Notes: a model not told the origin generated them from the letters alone. A stretch of DNA of 64,000 bases from JALHVH01 sp963773685 (GCA_963773685.1 CAVZBY010000009.1:62001-126000), one strand, 5' to 3'. Numbered from the stretch's first letter, positions 8,295 to 18,158 are shown. A program made the numbers and translations.

Positions 8295-10350
8295 TCAGAT
8301 GCCCTTCAGGAACGCGTATTCCTTTCCGTACCTCAGCATCTGCTCGACGTAGCCCTCGTCGAGGGAGATCTTGACGTCGACGATCCTCCCGTTCTCGGTG
8401 ACCGGCGTATAGACCGGATTGACGAAGCCGGCGTAGGGCGCCAGGTTCAGCTTGGCGTAGCGCTCGAGGACCTCTTTGTGCAGGGGCCGGTCGATCTGAA
8501 CGCCGTAGGTCTCGATCAGGCTGCGGGCCGCCTCGTAATCCCCCTCGCTCGTGATGCGCTGGACCTCCGCGAGCAGATCCCCGTAGAGGGCCCGGAGCTT
8601 CTCGTAGTCGTTGATGACGAAAAAGGTCTTCCCGTCCTTCGTCTCCCGGGAAATGACGTTCCCGGCCTGGCCCTTCTCGTAGACCCAATGGGAGACCATG
8701 GCCCGGCTCCGCATGTGGGCTTGTTCGATCGTCTTGCCGAGCTCGATGCGGGTGAGCTGGGTCATCAGGCCGTTGCGGACGTTGGCGTCGTACTCCGCCT
8801 TGGCGGCGTCCGGAGCGGGCAGGAGGCCGAGCTCGATCATCTTCGGGTCCGCGATGTAATAGAGGGCGAAGAGGTCGGCCCGCGCCTCCTCGACGGGGGA
8901 GTGGTAGTTCTTGAGCGCCTCCGGCCCGACGCCGGGCATGAGCTGTCCCGATCCATGCCCGAGGACCTCGTGCATGTCGGTGTGGATGTTCCCGGCGAGA
9001 GGGCCGTACTTCTTCGAGCGCTCGAGGATCTCCTCCGACCAGGAGAACTCCTTCCCGAAGCCCGACTTCAGGGAGGACTGGTCGTAGGCGTAGGTGATGT
9101 TCTCGAGGGTCACGGACTTGGAGCCGTGGTTCTTCCGGATCCAGTTGGCGTTCGGGAGATTGATGCCGATCGGCGTCGACGGATAGCAGTCCCCGCCCAG
9201 CATGGCCGCCGTGATGACCTTGGCCGAGACGCCCTTGACCTCCTTCTTCTTGAACCGGGGGTCGACGGGGGAGTTGTCCTCGAACCACTGGGCGTTGGCC
9301 GAAAGCGTCTCCGCGCGCTTCGTCGCGGCCAGGTCCTTGAAGTCGACGAGCGATTCCCAGCTGGCCTTCATGCCCAGCGGGTCGTTATAGACCTCGATGA
9401 AGCCGTTGACGAAATCGACCATCGAGGCCGCGTCTTCGACCCAGAGGATGTTGTAGGCGTCGAACTTCTCGAGGTCGCCGGTCCTGTAATAGTCGATGAG
9501 CGCCTCGATGACCTTCTTCTGCCGTTCGTTCTCGGCAACCCCGGCGGCCTTCTCCAGCCATTGGACGATCTTCGCGATGGCCGGCCCGTAGAGGCCGTCT
9601 GATGGACGCGACCTCCTCGACGACCTTTCCGTCCCTCTTCACGAGCCGCGAGTTGAGCCCGTAGGAGATCGGCGTCGCGTCCTTCGGGTCGACGAGTCCC
9701 TTGTAGAAGGTCTCGACTTCGGCCTGGGTGACGCCCTCGTAGAAGTTCACGGCCGAGTTGAGGACCAGGTCCTTCGTCGCGTCCTGGGAGACCTTCTTGG
9801 CGTCGACGGCGGGATCGAAGAGGACGGGCTTCAGGAGGGCCAGGAGGTCTTCGAGCGTCTGCCCCGCGGCCAGGGGGAAGCCCTGATCCCCGGAGTCCCG
9901 GACCAGGGCGGCGAAGTAATCGGCGTCGAATCCCGGGAGGAACTTGTCCGTGGAATAATGATGATGGATGCCGTTGGAAAACCAGACGCGTTTGACATAG
10001 GTCATGAACTCGGCCCAGCGCGGATCCTGACGGTCGCCCTTGTAGCCCCGGACGATCGCGTCGAGGGTCCTCAGGATCCTGATATTGTGCCTGTAGTTCT
10101 GGTCGAAGATGATGTCGCGGCCGCAGAGGGCGGCCTCGCTCAGGTAATAGACCAGCTCCTTCTGCGAGGGCGCGAGGGCCTCGAACCCCGGGACCTGATA
10201 GCGGAGGATCTTCAGGTCGGCGAACTGGTCGATCTGCCAGGGGAATTCGGGAGCCTCGGCGGACGGACCGGGCGCCGACTTCCGACAGCCGGCGACGAGG
10301 ACCGTCACCGCGAAGCATAGGATAAGAAGCCAGGGGCTCTTGACGTTCAT
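8295..10350 (-). CDS. M49-type (dipeptidyl peptidase III-like) metallopeptidase lipoprotein, frame broken once
   Basis: Secreted zinc peptidase, about 684 aa when repaired. The N terminus is a lipoprotein signal ending in LVAGC, so the protein is likely membrane-tethered. The zinc motif is HEVLGHGSG (HExxxH type of family M49), with the third ligand region in EEARADLF. The frame shifts near 9600, where removing one base turns EEVAS...RRPL into a continuous EEVASI-DGLYGPAI. The start was set at ATG 10350; ATG 10356 lies only three bases from GGGGAGG at 10360-10366. It is divergent from the molybdenum-enzyme operon. Likely function is removal of dipeptides from peptides in the periplasm. Confidence 0.85.
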
Positions 10351-10583
10351 GCGCATCGACCTCCCCATCGGACGTTCTTCGGCGGCGACGCCGAGGAATT
10401 ATGATATCCGAACGCCGGGCCCGAGTCCATCCCGGAGCGGGCCAGGTCCGACGAGCGTCCAGGCGGTCAAGATCGGGCCGGGCTCATCCGGCCTCCATCC
10501 TCATATAGGGGGGCCCGGCCGGGGTCAAGGCGCGGATTGACGCTTCCCGACGGGCATGGTAGTTTAATGCGGAGAAACCGCAC

Positions 10584-12929
10584 GTGACGCTGAAGCTCGA
10601 CCGCAGAACTTTCCTGAAGCTCACGGGAGCGGCCACGGGTTCCGCGGCCCTCGGACAGATCCTCACGCCCCTCTCCCTGGAGGGGATCGGTCCGGTCGCT
10701 ATCGGGCCGGACGGGACCAGGATCGTCCCTGTCGCCTGCAATACGAACTGCGGCGGCCGCTGTCGTGTCCTGGCCCACGTGCGGAACGGCGCCGTCATCC
10801 GCATCAGCACCGAAGGAGGCGCGGACCCCTCGGAGATCCCGCAGCTCCGGGCCTGCCTGAAAGGCCGCGCCATCCATGAGCGCTTCAATCGTCCCGGCCG
10901 TCTCAGGTATCCCATGAAGCGTGTGGGCGCGCGGGGAGAAGGCCGCTTCGAGCGGGTGAGCTGGGACGAGGCGATCGACCTCATCGCTTCGAACCTCAAG
11001 TCCGTCGTTGATCGCCACGGCCCGGGCTCCGTCTATGTCCAGTACGGATCGGGCGATTGCGGGGCCCTGGCGGGAGAGTTCTGTGCCCAGAGGCTGATGA
11101 ACCTGATGGGAGGGTATCTGAGCTATTACAACAGCTACAGCTCGGCGTGCCTCCGCTATACGGCGCCGTATATCGCAGGCTATCGCGATACGAACAGCTA
11201 TCAGACGCTCCTCCGGTCGAAGTTCATCCTCCTCAACGGGTTCAATCCCGCGGAAACGGTCTTCGAGACCAATTCGAACTACTATCTGGCCAAGGCCAGG
11301 GACGCCGGAGCCCGCGTCGTCGTCATCGATCCGCGGCTCAGCGAAACGGCGGCGACGTTCGCCGACGAATGGCTCCCCCTCCGGCCGACAACCGACAGCG
11401 CGCTCTTCGCGGCCATGGCCCATGTCATCATCAAGGAGAAGCTCCAGGACCAGGCTTTCCTCGACAAGTATTGCGTGGGCTTCGACGAAGACCATATGCC
11501 TGCCGGCATCCCGCCGGGGCATTCGTTCAAAAGCTACATCCTCGGCGCTTCCGATGGGATCCCCAAGACCCCGGATTGGGCGGCGCGGATCACGGGGATC
11601 GAGACTCCGACCATCGCCCGGATCGCCAGGGAGTACGCGACGGCGAAACCGGCCCAGCTCATGCAGGGCCTGGGTCCCCAGCGCCACGCCCACGGCGAAG
11701 AGTCGGTCCGGATGGGCGTCGTCCTGGCCTGCATGACCGGGAACCTGGGTATTCCCGGCGGAGGATGGGGCGGAGGCGAGGGGGGCCGCGGCCTCGGGCT
11801 CGGCTTCGGATCGCTCCCGACAGGAGAGAATCCCGTCAAGGCCCAGATCCCGTGCTTCCTCTGGACGGACGCCGTCGTGCGCGGGACGGAGATGACCGAG
11901 GCGGACGGGGTCACGAACGGCCCCCTCCCGAGCAACATCAAGTTCATCTTCAATATCGCCGGCAACGTCCTCGTCAATCAGCATTCCGACGTCAACCGGA
12001 CGGTCAAGATCCTCAGGGACGAAAGCCTGGTCCGGTTCATCGTCGTCTCCGACCTCTTCATGACCCCCAGCGCGAAGTTCGCCGACGTGCTCCTTCCGGC
12101 CGACTCGTCCCTCGAGCGCGACGATATCGGCTTCCCTTGGACGGGGGAGCGCTATGTGATCCTCGGGCGGAAGGCGCTCGATCCGCCGGACGAGTGCCGG
12201 AACGAATACTGGTGGCTCAGCCGCGTGGCCGCGCGGCTGGGATTGGGCGAGGCGTTCACGGAAGGCCTGACGCGGGAAGGCTGGCTCAAGCGGGTCGTCG
12301 ACGACGCCCGCAAGGCCGATCCCCGGCTCCCGGAATATCAGGAGCTGAAAGAGCGCGGATTCCACAGGGAAGCCCCGGCCGAATACGTGGCCTTCGAGAA
12401 AGAGATCTCCGACCCCGCCCATTATCCCTTCAAGACGCCGTCCGGGAAGGTCGAGATCTTCTCGAAGACCCTTTACGATATGAACAGGCCCGAAGATATT
12501 CCCTCCGTGCCGAAATACATCCCCGCCTGGGAGGGGCCGGAAGACCCCCTGACGGGAAGATACCCGCTCCAGTGCATCGGCCCCCACACAAAGGGCCGGA
12601 CCCACTCCACCGCCGACGGATCGGTCTGGATGGAAGAGGCGGACCCGCACGTCTGCTGGATCAGTCCCGGGGACGCGGAATCCCGGGCCATCGCGGACGG
12701 AGACAGGGTCAGGGTCTTCAACGACCGCGGGGCGCTGGAGATCAGGGCCCGCGTCACCCGGCGCGTCCGGCCGGGCGTCGTTGCCATCCCCCAGGGCGCC
12801 TGGTACACCCCGGACGCGAACGGCGTCTGCCAGCGGGGATGCGTGAACGTCCTGACGAGCCAGAAGCCGACCCCGCTCGCCCACGGCAATGCCCAGCACA
12901 CGATCCTCGTGGAGGTCCGGAGAGCCTGA
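10584..12929 (+). CDS. Molybdopterin oxidoreductase catalytic subunit, DMSO-reductase family (DmsA-like)
   Basis: 781-aa catalytic subunit of a Mo-bisPGD respiratory enzyme. A Tat signal is visible: D-RR-TFLK at residues 6-12 followed by a small-residue hydrophobic stretch, so it is exported folded. Cys52, Cys56, Cys60 and Cys91 form the N-terminal [4Fe-4S] site in the C-x3-C-x3-C pattern of the DmsA type. The segment YNSYSSACLRYTA (about 182-194) contains serines placed where DmsA has its Mo ligand. The start is GTG 10584, behind GGAG. The stop is one base from the next gene. Substrate could be DMSO, another S- or N-oxide, selenate or similar; sequence alone does not decide. No TorD-type chaperone gene is in the window. 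Confidence 0.88.
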   Translation: MTLKLDRRTFLKLTGAATGSAALGQILTPLSLEGIGPVAIGPDGTRIVPVACNTNCGGRCRVLAHVRNGAVIRISTEGGADPSEIPQLRACLKGRAIHERFNRPGRLRYPMKRVGARGEGRFERVSWDEAIDLIASNLKSVVDRHGPGSVYVQYGSGDCGALAGEFCAQRLMNLMGGYLSYYNSYSSACLRYTAPYIAGYRDTNSYQTLLRSKFILLNGFNPAETVFETNSNYYLAKARDAGARVVVIDPRLSETAATFADEWLPLRPTTDSALFAAMAHVIIKEKLQDQAFLDKYCVGFDEDHMPAGIPPGHSFKSYILGASDGIPKTPDWAARITGIETPTIARIAREYATAKPAQLMQGLGPQRHAHGEESVRMGVVLACMTGNLGIPGGGWGGGEGGRGLGLGFGSLPTGENPVKAQIPCFLWTDAVVRGTEMTEADGVTNGPLPSNIKFIFNIAGNVLVNQHSDVNRTVKILRDESLVRFIVVSDLFMTPSAKFADVLLPADSSLERDDIGFPWTGERYVILGRKALDPPDECRNEYWWLSRVAARLGLGEAFTEGLTREGWLKRVVDDARKADPRLPEYQELKERGFHREAPAEYVAFEKEISDPAHYPFKTPSGKVEIFSKTLYDMNRPEDIPSVPKYIPAWEGPEDPLTGRYPLQCIGPHTKGRTHSTADGSVWMEEADPHVCWISPGDAESRAIADGDRVRVFNDRGALEIRARVTRRVRPGVVAIPQGAWYTPDANGVCQRGCVNVLTSQKPTPLAHGNAQHTILVEVRRA

Positions 12930-12930
12930 G

Positions 12931-13521
12931 ATGACCGAAGGAAACGGAACCGGCCGGGGCATCGTCTTTTACGTGGACACGACGCGGTGCATCAACTGCC
13001 GGACGTGCGAGGTCGCCTGCAAGGACGCGACCGGCGCCGGGCCGGGCGTCCGGATCCGCCGCGTTCGCGTGTTCGAGGGCGGCGCGTTCCCGAAGGTTTA
13101 CGCCTACAACGTCTCCATGTCGTGTAATCATTGCGAGGAGCCGGCGTGCCTCGCGAAGTGCCCGGCCGGTGCCTACTCCCGGAGGGCGGAGGACGGGCTG
13201 GTCGTCCACGACCCGGCCCGCTGCATCGGCTGCCGGTACTGCACCTGGGCCTGTCCCTACGGCGCGCCGCAATACGACGCGAGATCCGGACGTATCGTCA
13301 AATGCAACATGTGTCTCGGCAAAACGGCCGAAGGCGAGCCGCCGGTCTGCGTCGCCTCCTGCCCCATGCGCGCGATCGAGGTCGGGAGCTTCGAGGAAAT
13401 TTCCTCCCGCGCGGGGGCGACGGTCTCGATACGCGACCTGCCCTCGCCGTCCATCACCCGGCCGCGGTCCAGGTACAAGGTCAGGCCCGAGGCCGAACCG
13501 GAGCACGAGGAAGGGGGATGA
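12931..13521 (+). CDS. Four-cluster ferredoxin subunit of the molybdenum enzyme (DmsB-like)
   Basis: 196-aa iron-sulfur electron-transfer subunit. Cys20, 23, 26 and 30 form the first cluster motif (CINCRTCEVAC). Further groups are CNHCEEPACLAKCP, CIGCRYCTWACP and CNMCLGKT...CVASCP, giving sixteen ligands for four [4Fe-4S] clusters as in DmsB or NrfC. There is no signal peptide, so it probably travels with the Tat-exported catalytic subunit. ATG 12931 directly follows the catalytic subunit stop and the gene ends two bases before the anchor gene, a tight operon. It carries electrons from the membrane anchor to the Mo subunit. Confidence 0.92.
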   Translation: MTEGNGTGRGIVFYVDTTRCINCRTCEVACKDATGAGPGVRIRRVRVFEGGAFPKVYAYNVSMSCNHCEEPACLAKCPAGAYSRRAEDGLVVHDPARCIGCRYCTWACPYGAPQYDARSGRIVKCNMCLGKTAEGEPPVCVASCPMRAIEVGSFEEISSRAGATVSIRDLPSPSITRPRSRYKVRPEAEPEHEEGG

Positions 13522-13522
13522 C

Positions 13523-14377
13523 ATGAGCTTCATCCCCGAGGGTCCGCTGGTCGTTTTCACGATGGCCTCGGAGCTGGCCTGCGGCCTCGCGCTCGCGGCG
13601 GCTTGCCTTGACCTCGTCTCCGGGAGCGCCGGCGAAGCGGGCGCGAGGAGGCTCGGGATCGCCGTATTTCCGGTCGCCGTCCTGGGGATGGCCGCATCCC
13701 TCTTCCACTTGGGGCGGCCGCTTTCGGCCTGGCGCGCCATCCTCAATTGGAGGGCCTCGCCGCTCAGCGCCGAGATCCTTTTCTTCAGCCTGTTCCTGGG
13801 CGCGTCATTCCTCTATTCCGTCCTCTGGTGGACCGGACGAAAGAAGGGGCGGCGGCTCCTGGGCGCCGGCACGGCTTTGCTCGGTCTCGGCGCGGTGATC
13901 TCGACCTCCTTCGTTTATCTCATCCCCGGACGAGCCCCATGGAATTCGGGCTGGGTCCCCCTTTCGTTCCTTGGAACGGCGGTCGTCCTGGGAGGAGCGG
14001 CAGCTCCGGCTTTCGGAAAGCTCGACGGGAATATTCGGACGCGCCGGATCTTCTTGGCCGCCGGAGCGGCCGGAGGGGCCGCCATCATCCTTTCAGCCGC
14101 CTGGATGCTCGCCAGGTTCTCCGGGCAGGCTCCGGATGCTTATAGAGCCGCGCAACTTGAAGCCGCCGGACGTCTCATCTTTTCGGATTCCGCCGTTTGG
14201 CTCGGCCTCTACGTCATCCTGGCCGGGATTCTCCCGATCGTGTTCGCCATTCTGCGATGGCGTTCATCACGGCCCGCCGCCGGCATCGCGAAGGCGATCT
14301 TTGCGGCCGTCCTCGCCGGCGCGGTCGTCGGTCGCGTCCTGATGTTCGCCGTCGGAACGTGGATTCCCCTTTTCTGA
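13523..14377 (+). CDS. Membrane anchor subunit of the molybdenum enzyme (DmsC-like)
   Basis: 284-aa integral membrane protein with about eight hydrophobic helices, matching DmsC-type anchors that oxidise menaquinol and bind the Fe-S subunit. The conserved-looking loop SLFHLGRPLSAWRAI (about 52-66) is typical of this family. The start ATG 13523 follows AAGGGGG and lies one base after the Fe-S subunit stop. The complex needs no haem ligands. It is the last gene of the three-gene unit; a 230-bp gap with a different promoter class follows. Confidence 0.88.
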   Translation: MSFIPEGPLVVFTMASELACGLALAAACLDLVSGSAGEAGARRLGIAVFPVAVLGMAASLFHLGRPLSAWRAILNWRASPLSAEILFFSLFLGASFLYSVLWWTGRKKGRRLLGAGTALLGLGAVISTSFVYLIPGRAPWNSGWVPLSFLGTAVVLGGAAAPAFGKLDGNIRTRRIFLAAGAAGGAAIILSAAWMLARFSGQAPDAYRAAQLEAAGRLIFSDSAVWLGLYVILAGILPIVFAILRWRSSRPAAGIAKAIFAAVLAGAVVGRVLMFAVGTWIPLF

Positions 14378-14558
14378 CCGTTTCTCCGATTTCCTTTCGG
14401 CCCATCCCCCCGATGGCACGAGTGTAAAGATACCTGACGCCAATGCGGTGGCACGCCGCGGCCTCAAGGCAGATCAGGCGGATCAACGGGGCATATTGAG
14501 CATCGATTTCTCGGGCGCGGCACAGGTTTCTTGAAAGAAGGTCCTCCCTTGATGGAAA

Positions 14559-14574
14559 TGGCATGCGAGTTGCA
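14559..14574 (+). promoter_or_regulatory. Sigma-54-type (-24/-12) promoter candidate
   Basis: TGGCATG-N4-TTGCA with the invariant GG and GC separated by exactly 10 bases. The expected start of transcription is near 14586, giving a leader of about 22 bases that contains AGGAGG (14596-14601) before ATG 14608. No sigma-54 activator gene is seen in the window. The rest of the 14378-14607 gap shows nothing else I recognise. Confidence 0.55.
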
Positions 14575-14607
14575 CAGGAGGTTGTCATTCCCATCAGGAG
14601 GTTTGCC

Positions 14608-15807
14608 ATGAAACACCCGTTCCAGAGGATCGCCGGCGTGCTTTCAGTCGTCGCGATCCTGTCCCTCACGGTCCTCGTGCCGTCCGCCCTGGCCCAGGAG
14701 ACCGATATCGTCATCGGTAAAACGGTGCCGTTATCCTCGAAGGTTCTCGGCCGGGACGTGAACGTCCAGATCTCGGTCCCGGACGGATACGCAGCCGGAA
14801 CCGCCCGCTATCCGGTCCTGTACGTCCTCAACGGCTATTTCACTTTCGGCTACGAACAGGGGACCGCTCAGATCCTCGCGCGCATGCAGCTTATCCCCGG
14901 GTTGATCGTCGTCGGCGTCCCCAACTTCGACAACGGTTATGTGCCGACGCCCTTCGAACAGCGAGGGAAGGCGGAAACGGCGGCGGACCGATCGGTCCGG
15001 TTCCTCAAAGAGGAGCTCATTCCCTTGGTGAATAAGGGCTACAGGACGAACGCGTTCCGGATCCTGTACGGCCACTCCGTCGGCGGGCTGTTCACCATCT
15101 ACACGATGTTCAACTTCCCGGACCTGTTTTCCGGATATATCGCGGGCAGTCCCTGGTTCCAGACGAACGACGGGTACTGGCTGAAGAACGTCGAAAAGCT
15201 GGCGAAGGAGCGGAACCTGGATGGGAAGCGGCTGTTCATGACGGTCGGGAAAGGGGAGATGGACCTGACGATCGAGACCTACAAGGGGCTCGAGAAATGG
15301 TTCGACGCCGCGTCCCTCCCGGGGCTGGCGCGGAAGAGCTCCTGGGTCGAGGGCGATCACGGCTCCATGGTCGGACGGAACACCTATGACGGCCTGCAGT
15401 TCATTTTCGACGGCTGGAGGCTTCCCGAAGAGCTCCTCAGGACGGCCGATGTGGCGAAGATCGAAGCGGCCCTCGCCGAGGCTGCGGCCCGCTGGGCAAA
15501 GTACGGGTTCGACGATACCGACCTGCTTCCCGAGGCCCGGGTCAACGCCCTTGGGTATCAACTTCTCAACCGGGGAGCCCAGGACGAGGCCATACGCATC
15601 CTTGCCTACAACGTCAAGCGCTTCCCCAAGTCCTTCAACGCCCTCGACAGCCTGGCGGAAGCCACCATGATCTCGGGGGACAGCGAGAACGCCGTCAAGT
15701 ACTACCGTCTCGCTATCGAAGCGAATCCCGGGGACACCGATTACGCCAAGCGGGTCCTCGCGAATTCGAAGGCGAAGCTCAAGGAGCTGGGGATCGAAGA
15801 GAAATAG
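14608..15807 (+). CDS. Secreted esterase with C-terminal TPR-like repeats
   Basis: 399-aa protein with a signal peptide ending in ALAQE. The esterase-D/feruloyl-esterase-like domain has the nucleophile elbow GHSVGG and a likely catalytic histidine in GDHGSM. The last 110 residues look like TPR helices (NRGAQDEAIRILAYNVKRFP, then GDSENAVKYYRLAIEANPGD). The start is ATG 14608 behind AGGAGG at optimal spacing. An in-frame ATG at 14563 falls inside the -12 promoter element and is rejected. The first part of the mature domain shares the phrase VLGRDV with the esterase at 33066-33977, so the two may be distant paralogs. Substrate is unknown. Confidence 0.85.
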   Translation: MKHPFQRIAGVLSVVAILSLTVLVPSALAQETDIVIGKTVPLSSKVLGRDVNVQISVPDGYAAGTARYPVLYVLNGYFTFGYEQGTAQILARMQLIPGLIVVGVPNFDNGYVPTPFEQRGKAETAADRSVRFLKEELIPLVNKGYRTNAFRILYGHSVGGLFTIYTMFNFPDLFSGYIAGSPWFQTNDGYWLKNVEKLAKERNLDGKRLFMTVGKGEMDLTIETYKGLEKWFDAASLPGLARKSSWVEGDHGSMVGRNTYDGLQFIFDGWRLPEELLRTADVAKIEAALAEAAARWAKYGFDDTDLLPEARVNALGYQLLNRGAQDEAIRILAYNVKRFPKSFNALDSLAEATMISGDSENAVKYYRLAIEANPGDTDYAKRVLANSKAKLKELGIEEK

Positions 15808-15825
15808 GCGCGCGGGTCACGCGCC
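15807..15825. terminator. Hairpin between convergent genes
   Basis: GGCGCG (15807-15812) pairs with CGCGCC (15820-15825) across a 7-base loop, overlapping the esterase stop and just before the stop of the minus-strand acyltransferase. No T-run follows, so termination is uncertain. Confidence 0.3.
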
Positions 15826-16563
15826 GGGGGGCGGAGGCTCGGGCGCTCCCAGCGCGGCGCAAAAAACGGACCTTGTGAGGTCCGCCAGATCGCCGACGGT
15901 GTCCCGACCGAAACCGGCGACAGGAATGGGCGGAAGGATGGCGAGTTCAACCGTCCCGGGCCGGATGAAACGACTGCCCTTGCGGTTGATGCGATACGCG
16001 CCGGTCTGGACGATGGGCAGGATGTCCAGGCCGGTTTCCAAGGCCAGGTGGAACCCGCCGCGCTTGAACGGGCCGAGGTTCCCGTCCGGGGTCCTCGTCC
16101 CCTCGGGCAGGATGATGATGGAATATTCGGAGCGCTCCCGGACCATGTCGGCCGCCCGGGCCAGACTCTCGCGGGCCTTCGCCGGGTCCGTCCGGCTGAT
16201 GGGGATCATCCCGGCGCGCCGGAGCATCCAGCCGTAAACGGGCCAGCGGAAGTGGCTCTCCTCCTCGATCCCCCGGGCCAGCCCGGGATAGCGGGAATAG
16301 AAGACGAGGGGATCGAAGAAATTGACGTGGTTCATCATGATGATGTATTGGGCCCCGGGAGCTATGTTCCCCGTGCCGCGGATCCGGACCCGTACGCCGC
16401 AGCAGGCGAGGACGAGGCGGCAGGCGGATTTCATCAGCCCGTCGAGGCCCCGGCCCCGATGGACGAGCGACAGGCCGATGATCAGGATACAGGAGATCCC
16501 GAGCACGGGGAGGGCGATCATCCAGATGAGCGCCGACCTCGCGGACTCCAAAGAGCGCTTCAT
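15817..16563 (-). CDS. plsC: 1-acyl-sn-glycerol-3-phosphate acyltransferase family protein
   Basis: 248-aa membrane-associated acyltransferase. The catalytic HX4D motif is NHVNFFDP and the phosphate-binding motif is PEGTRTPDG, both diagnostic of the PlsC family. An N-terminal hydrophobic helix (about residues 10-32) anchors it. It would acylate lysophosphatidic acid in phospholipid synthesis, or another lysolipid. ATG 16563 overlaps the TGA of the upstream lipid kinase gene (ATGA), so the two are co-translated. The frame remains open far upstream, but that part is the kinase gene in another frame. Confidence 0.9.
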   Translation of the reverse strand: MKRSLESARSALIWMIALPVLGISCILIIGLSLVHRGRGLDGLMKSACRLVLACCGVRVRIRGTGNIAPGAQYIIMMNHVNFFDPLVFYSRYPGLARGIEEESHFRWPVYGWMLRRAGMIPISRTDPAKARESLARAADMVRERSEYSIIILPEGTRTPDGNLGPFKRGGFHLALETGLDILPIVQTGAYRINRKGSRFIRPGTVELAILPPIPVAGFGRDTVGDLADLTRSVFCAALGAPEPPPPGA

Positions 16564-17462
16564 GCCAGGATCGTCAGGGCGCCGGGCAGGACCCGGGCCC
16601 GCAGGGGCGTCTCCCCGAGAAGTTCGCCGTCGGCCATGACCCGAAGGGGCGGAACGCCCGCGACCGAGAAGACCGCCGCGGCGGCCGTTTCGACCTTGGG
16701 GTGGCGTATGTGGGCCCCGGAAAAAACGCGGCTGAAGATGGCCACGATCTCCCTCCGGTTCACCCCCCGGAAGACGACGAGGTCCGCCCGGCCGTCGGCA
16801 ACGTCGGCCGGCGGGGCGATCATCATCCCGCCTCCGGTGAATTTTGAATTGGAAATGACCAGGGCGCTGTTGCGGACGGTCCAGGCCCGGCCGTCGGCTT
16901 CGATGTCGATCCGGTTGTTCATTCCCCGGGCCAGCCGGACCAGAACGGCGATGCTGTAGCCGAGCGCGCCGAAGCCCTTGAGCCGTTCGTTCGTCAGCTT
17001 GAGGATGTCGGCGATGAGCCCCACGCCGATGATGTTGAGGGAGAGGCGCCGTTCCGTCCGGCCTCCCTCTTGATACTCGAACTCGACGAGGTCGACGCGG
17101 TGACGGCGGCCGGCGAGGATGTTCCCCAGAGCCTCTTCGGGCGCGACGACGCCGAAATCCCGGAGGAACGAGTTGCCCGTACCGGCGGGGATGAGCCCGA
17201 CCTCGACGGGGGAGAAGGGGGGGCCTCCGGCGTAAAGGCCGTTGATGACCTCGTAAACGGTCCCGTCCCCTCCGAGACAAAGGACGCGGGGGACGCCTTC
17301 CTCGGCGGCCTGGCGGCCGAGCTCGACGGCGTGGCCCGGGCGCTCGGAAAAGCGCACTTCGAGCCCGGGGATCTCCCGCAGAAGTCTCGGCTCGAGGCGG
17401 CGGAAGCATTTCTCGCCTCGGCCGTGGCCGGCGACGGGATTGACGATGAGACGCGTCCGCAT
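16560..17462 (-). CDS. Diacylglycerol/lipid kinase family protein
   Basis: 300-aa soluble kinase of the DagK/YegS/sphingosine-kinase family. Nucleotide-binding motifs are NPVAGHGRG at the N terminus, LGGDGTVYEV in the middle of the first domain, and PAGTGNSFLRDF. The C-terminal beta-rich lipid-binding domain is complete, ending in GELLGETPLRARVLPGALTILA-like text. It phosphorylates a lipid hydroxyl, likely diacylglycerol. The pairing with plsC suggests phosphatidate formation or recycling. The start is ATG 17462 downstream of a good promoter; the leader is short and has no clear ribosome site. Confidence 0.9.
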   Translation of the reverse strand: MRTRLIVNPVAGHGRGEKCFRRLEPRLLREIPGLEVRFSERPGHAVELGRQAAEEGVPRVLCLGGDGTVYEVINGLYAGGPPFSPVEVGLIPAGTGNSFLRDFGVVAPEEALGNILAGRRHRVDLVEFEYQEGGRTERRLSLNIIGVGLIADILKLTNERLKGFGALGYSIAVLVRLARGMNNRIDIEADGRAWTVRNSALVISNSKFTGGGMMIAPPADVADGRADLVVFRGVNRREIVAIFSRVFSGAHIRHPKVETAAAAVFSVAGVPPLRVMADGELLGETPLRARVLPGALTILA

Positions 17463-17480
17463 TTTCGTGCCTGCCAGCCG

Positions 17481-17509
17481 CTTATATCACCCCCGGGGCA
17501 AAAGTTCAA
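17481..17509 (-). promoter_or_regulatory. Sigma-70-like promoter for the lipid kinase-plsC operon
   Basis: Minus-strand TTGAAC (17504-17509), 17-base spacer, TATAAG (17481-17486), 18 bases before ATG 17462. Confidence 0.6.
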
Positions 17510-17580
17510 TGCCGTCCGGCGACGTCCCCGGGGGAGGCCCAGGAACGGGTTGATATCGAACCGCTCCAGGGAGTAAGCTG

Positions 17581-18033
17581 ATGGGAAGGGGCGCCGCCGT
17601 GACAGAGTGGAAGGACGATCTGAAAAGGTTCTACGAGGAACGGAGCTGCGGAACGAAGACGGCCAAGGCGGACGCCGCGATCCGCGCCGAGGTCAGGAAG
17701 TTCTATGGCTCCCGTGTCAAGCCGGCCTTCAGGGAGCTTCGGAAGGAGCTCGGGAGGTACGGCCGCGAGGTCGCGGTCGACGTGGGCGACGACCATGCGT
17801 CCATCGACGTCCGGTATGAAGGGCGGCTCGAGCTGAGCTATCGGATCGTCGTCCGGGGGGCGCGGCCCCATCCCGAATCCTATTACCAGGTCCCGTCGGG
17901 CGGCGGGCTCAGGTCCGAGGGAGCTTTCAAAACGGGAGCCCGCCCCGCCGAGATGGCGGACCTGTCCAAGGACGATATCGTGGCGGACTTCCTGCGCGAA
18001 TACCGGTCTGCCATGTCCGCCGTCAAGGCGTGA
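17581..18033 (+). CDS. Hypothetical soluble protein
   Basis: 150-aa charged cytoplasmic protein, not recognised. It starts at ATG 17581 behind GGGAG; an in-frame GTG at 17599 (VTEWKDDL) is an alternative. The N-terminal half is helical and lysine/arginine-rich (about residues 8-55). The middle has beta-like text (REVAVDVGDDHASIDVRYEG) and the C-terminal end is a short helix. There are no signal peptide or membrane segments. It is divergent from the lipid kinase gene and followed by a long AT-rich region. Codon use matches the neighbours, which supports it being real. Confidence 0.6.
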   Translation: MGRGAAVTEWKDDLKRFYEERSCGTKTAKADAAIRAEVRKFYGSRVKPAFRELRKELGRYGREVAVDVGDDHASIDVRYEGRLELSYRIVVRGARPHPESYYQVPSGGGLRSEGAFKTGARPAEMADLSKDDIVADFLREYRSAMSAVKA

Positions 18034-18158
18034 CCCCGCCGGCCTTTCTCTTCGGACAGGGAGCCGGAACAAGACTGTTCTCGATCGACGAATTCGGGAA
18101 TATACCACGATAATTATTATCTTGACATGAATACGGAATAGTATTAATCGTAATTTGT

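Noticed and set aside
10467..12962. 831-codon open frame on the minus strand
   Set aside because: It is the antisense of the molybdenum-enzyme catalytic gene; GC-rich codon bias keeps the opposite frame open, and it shows no domain or ribosome site.
14563..14607. Earlier ATG for the esterase-TPR gene
   Set aside because: It lies within the -12 promoter element and has no ribosome site, while ATG 14608 has AGGAGG and starts a signal peptide.
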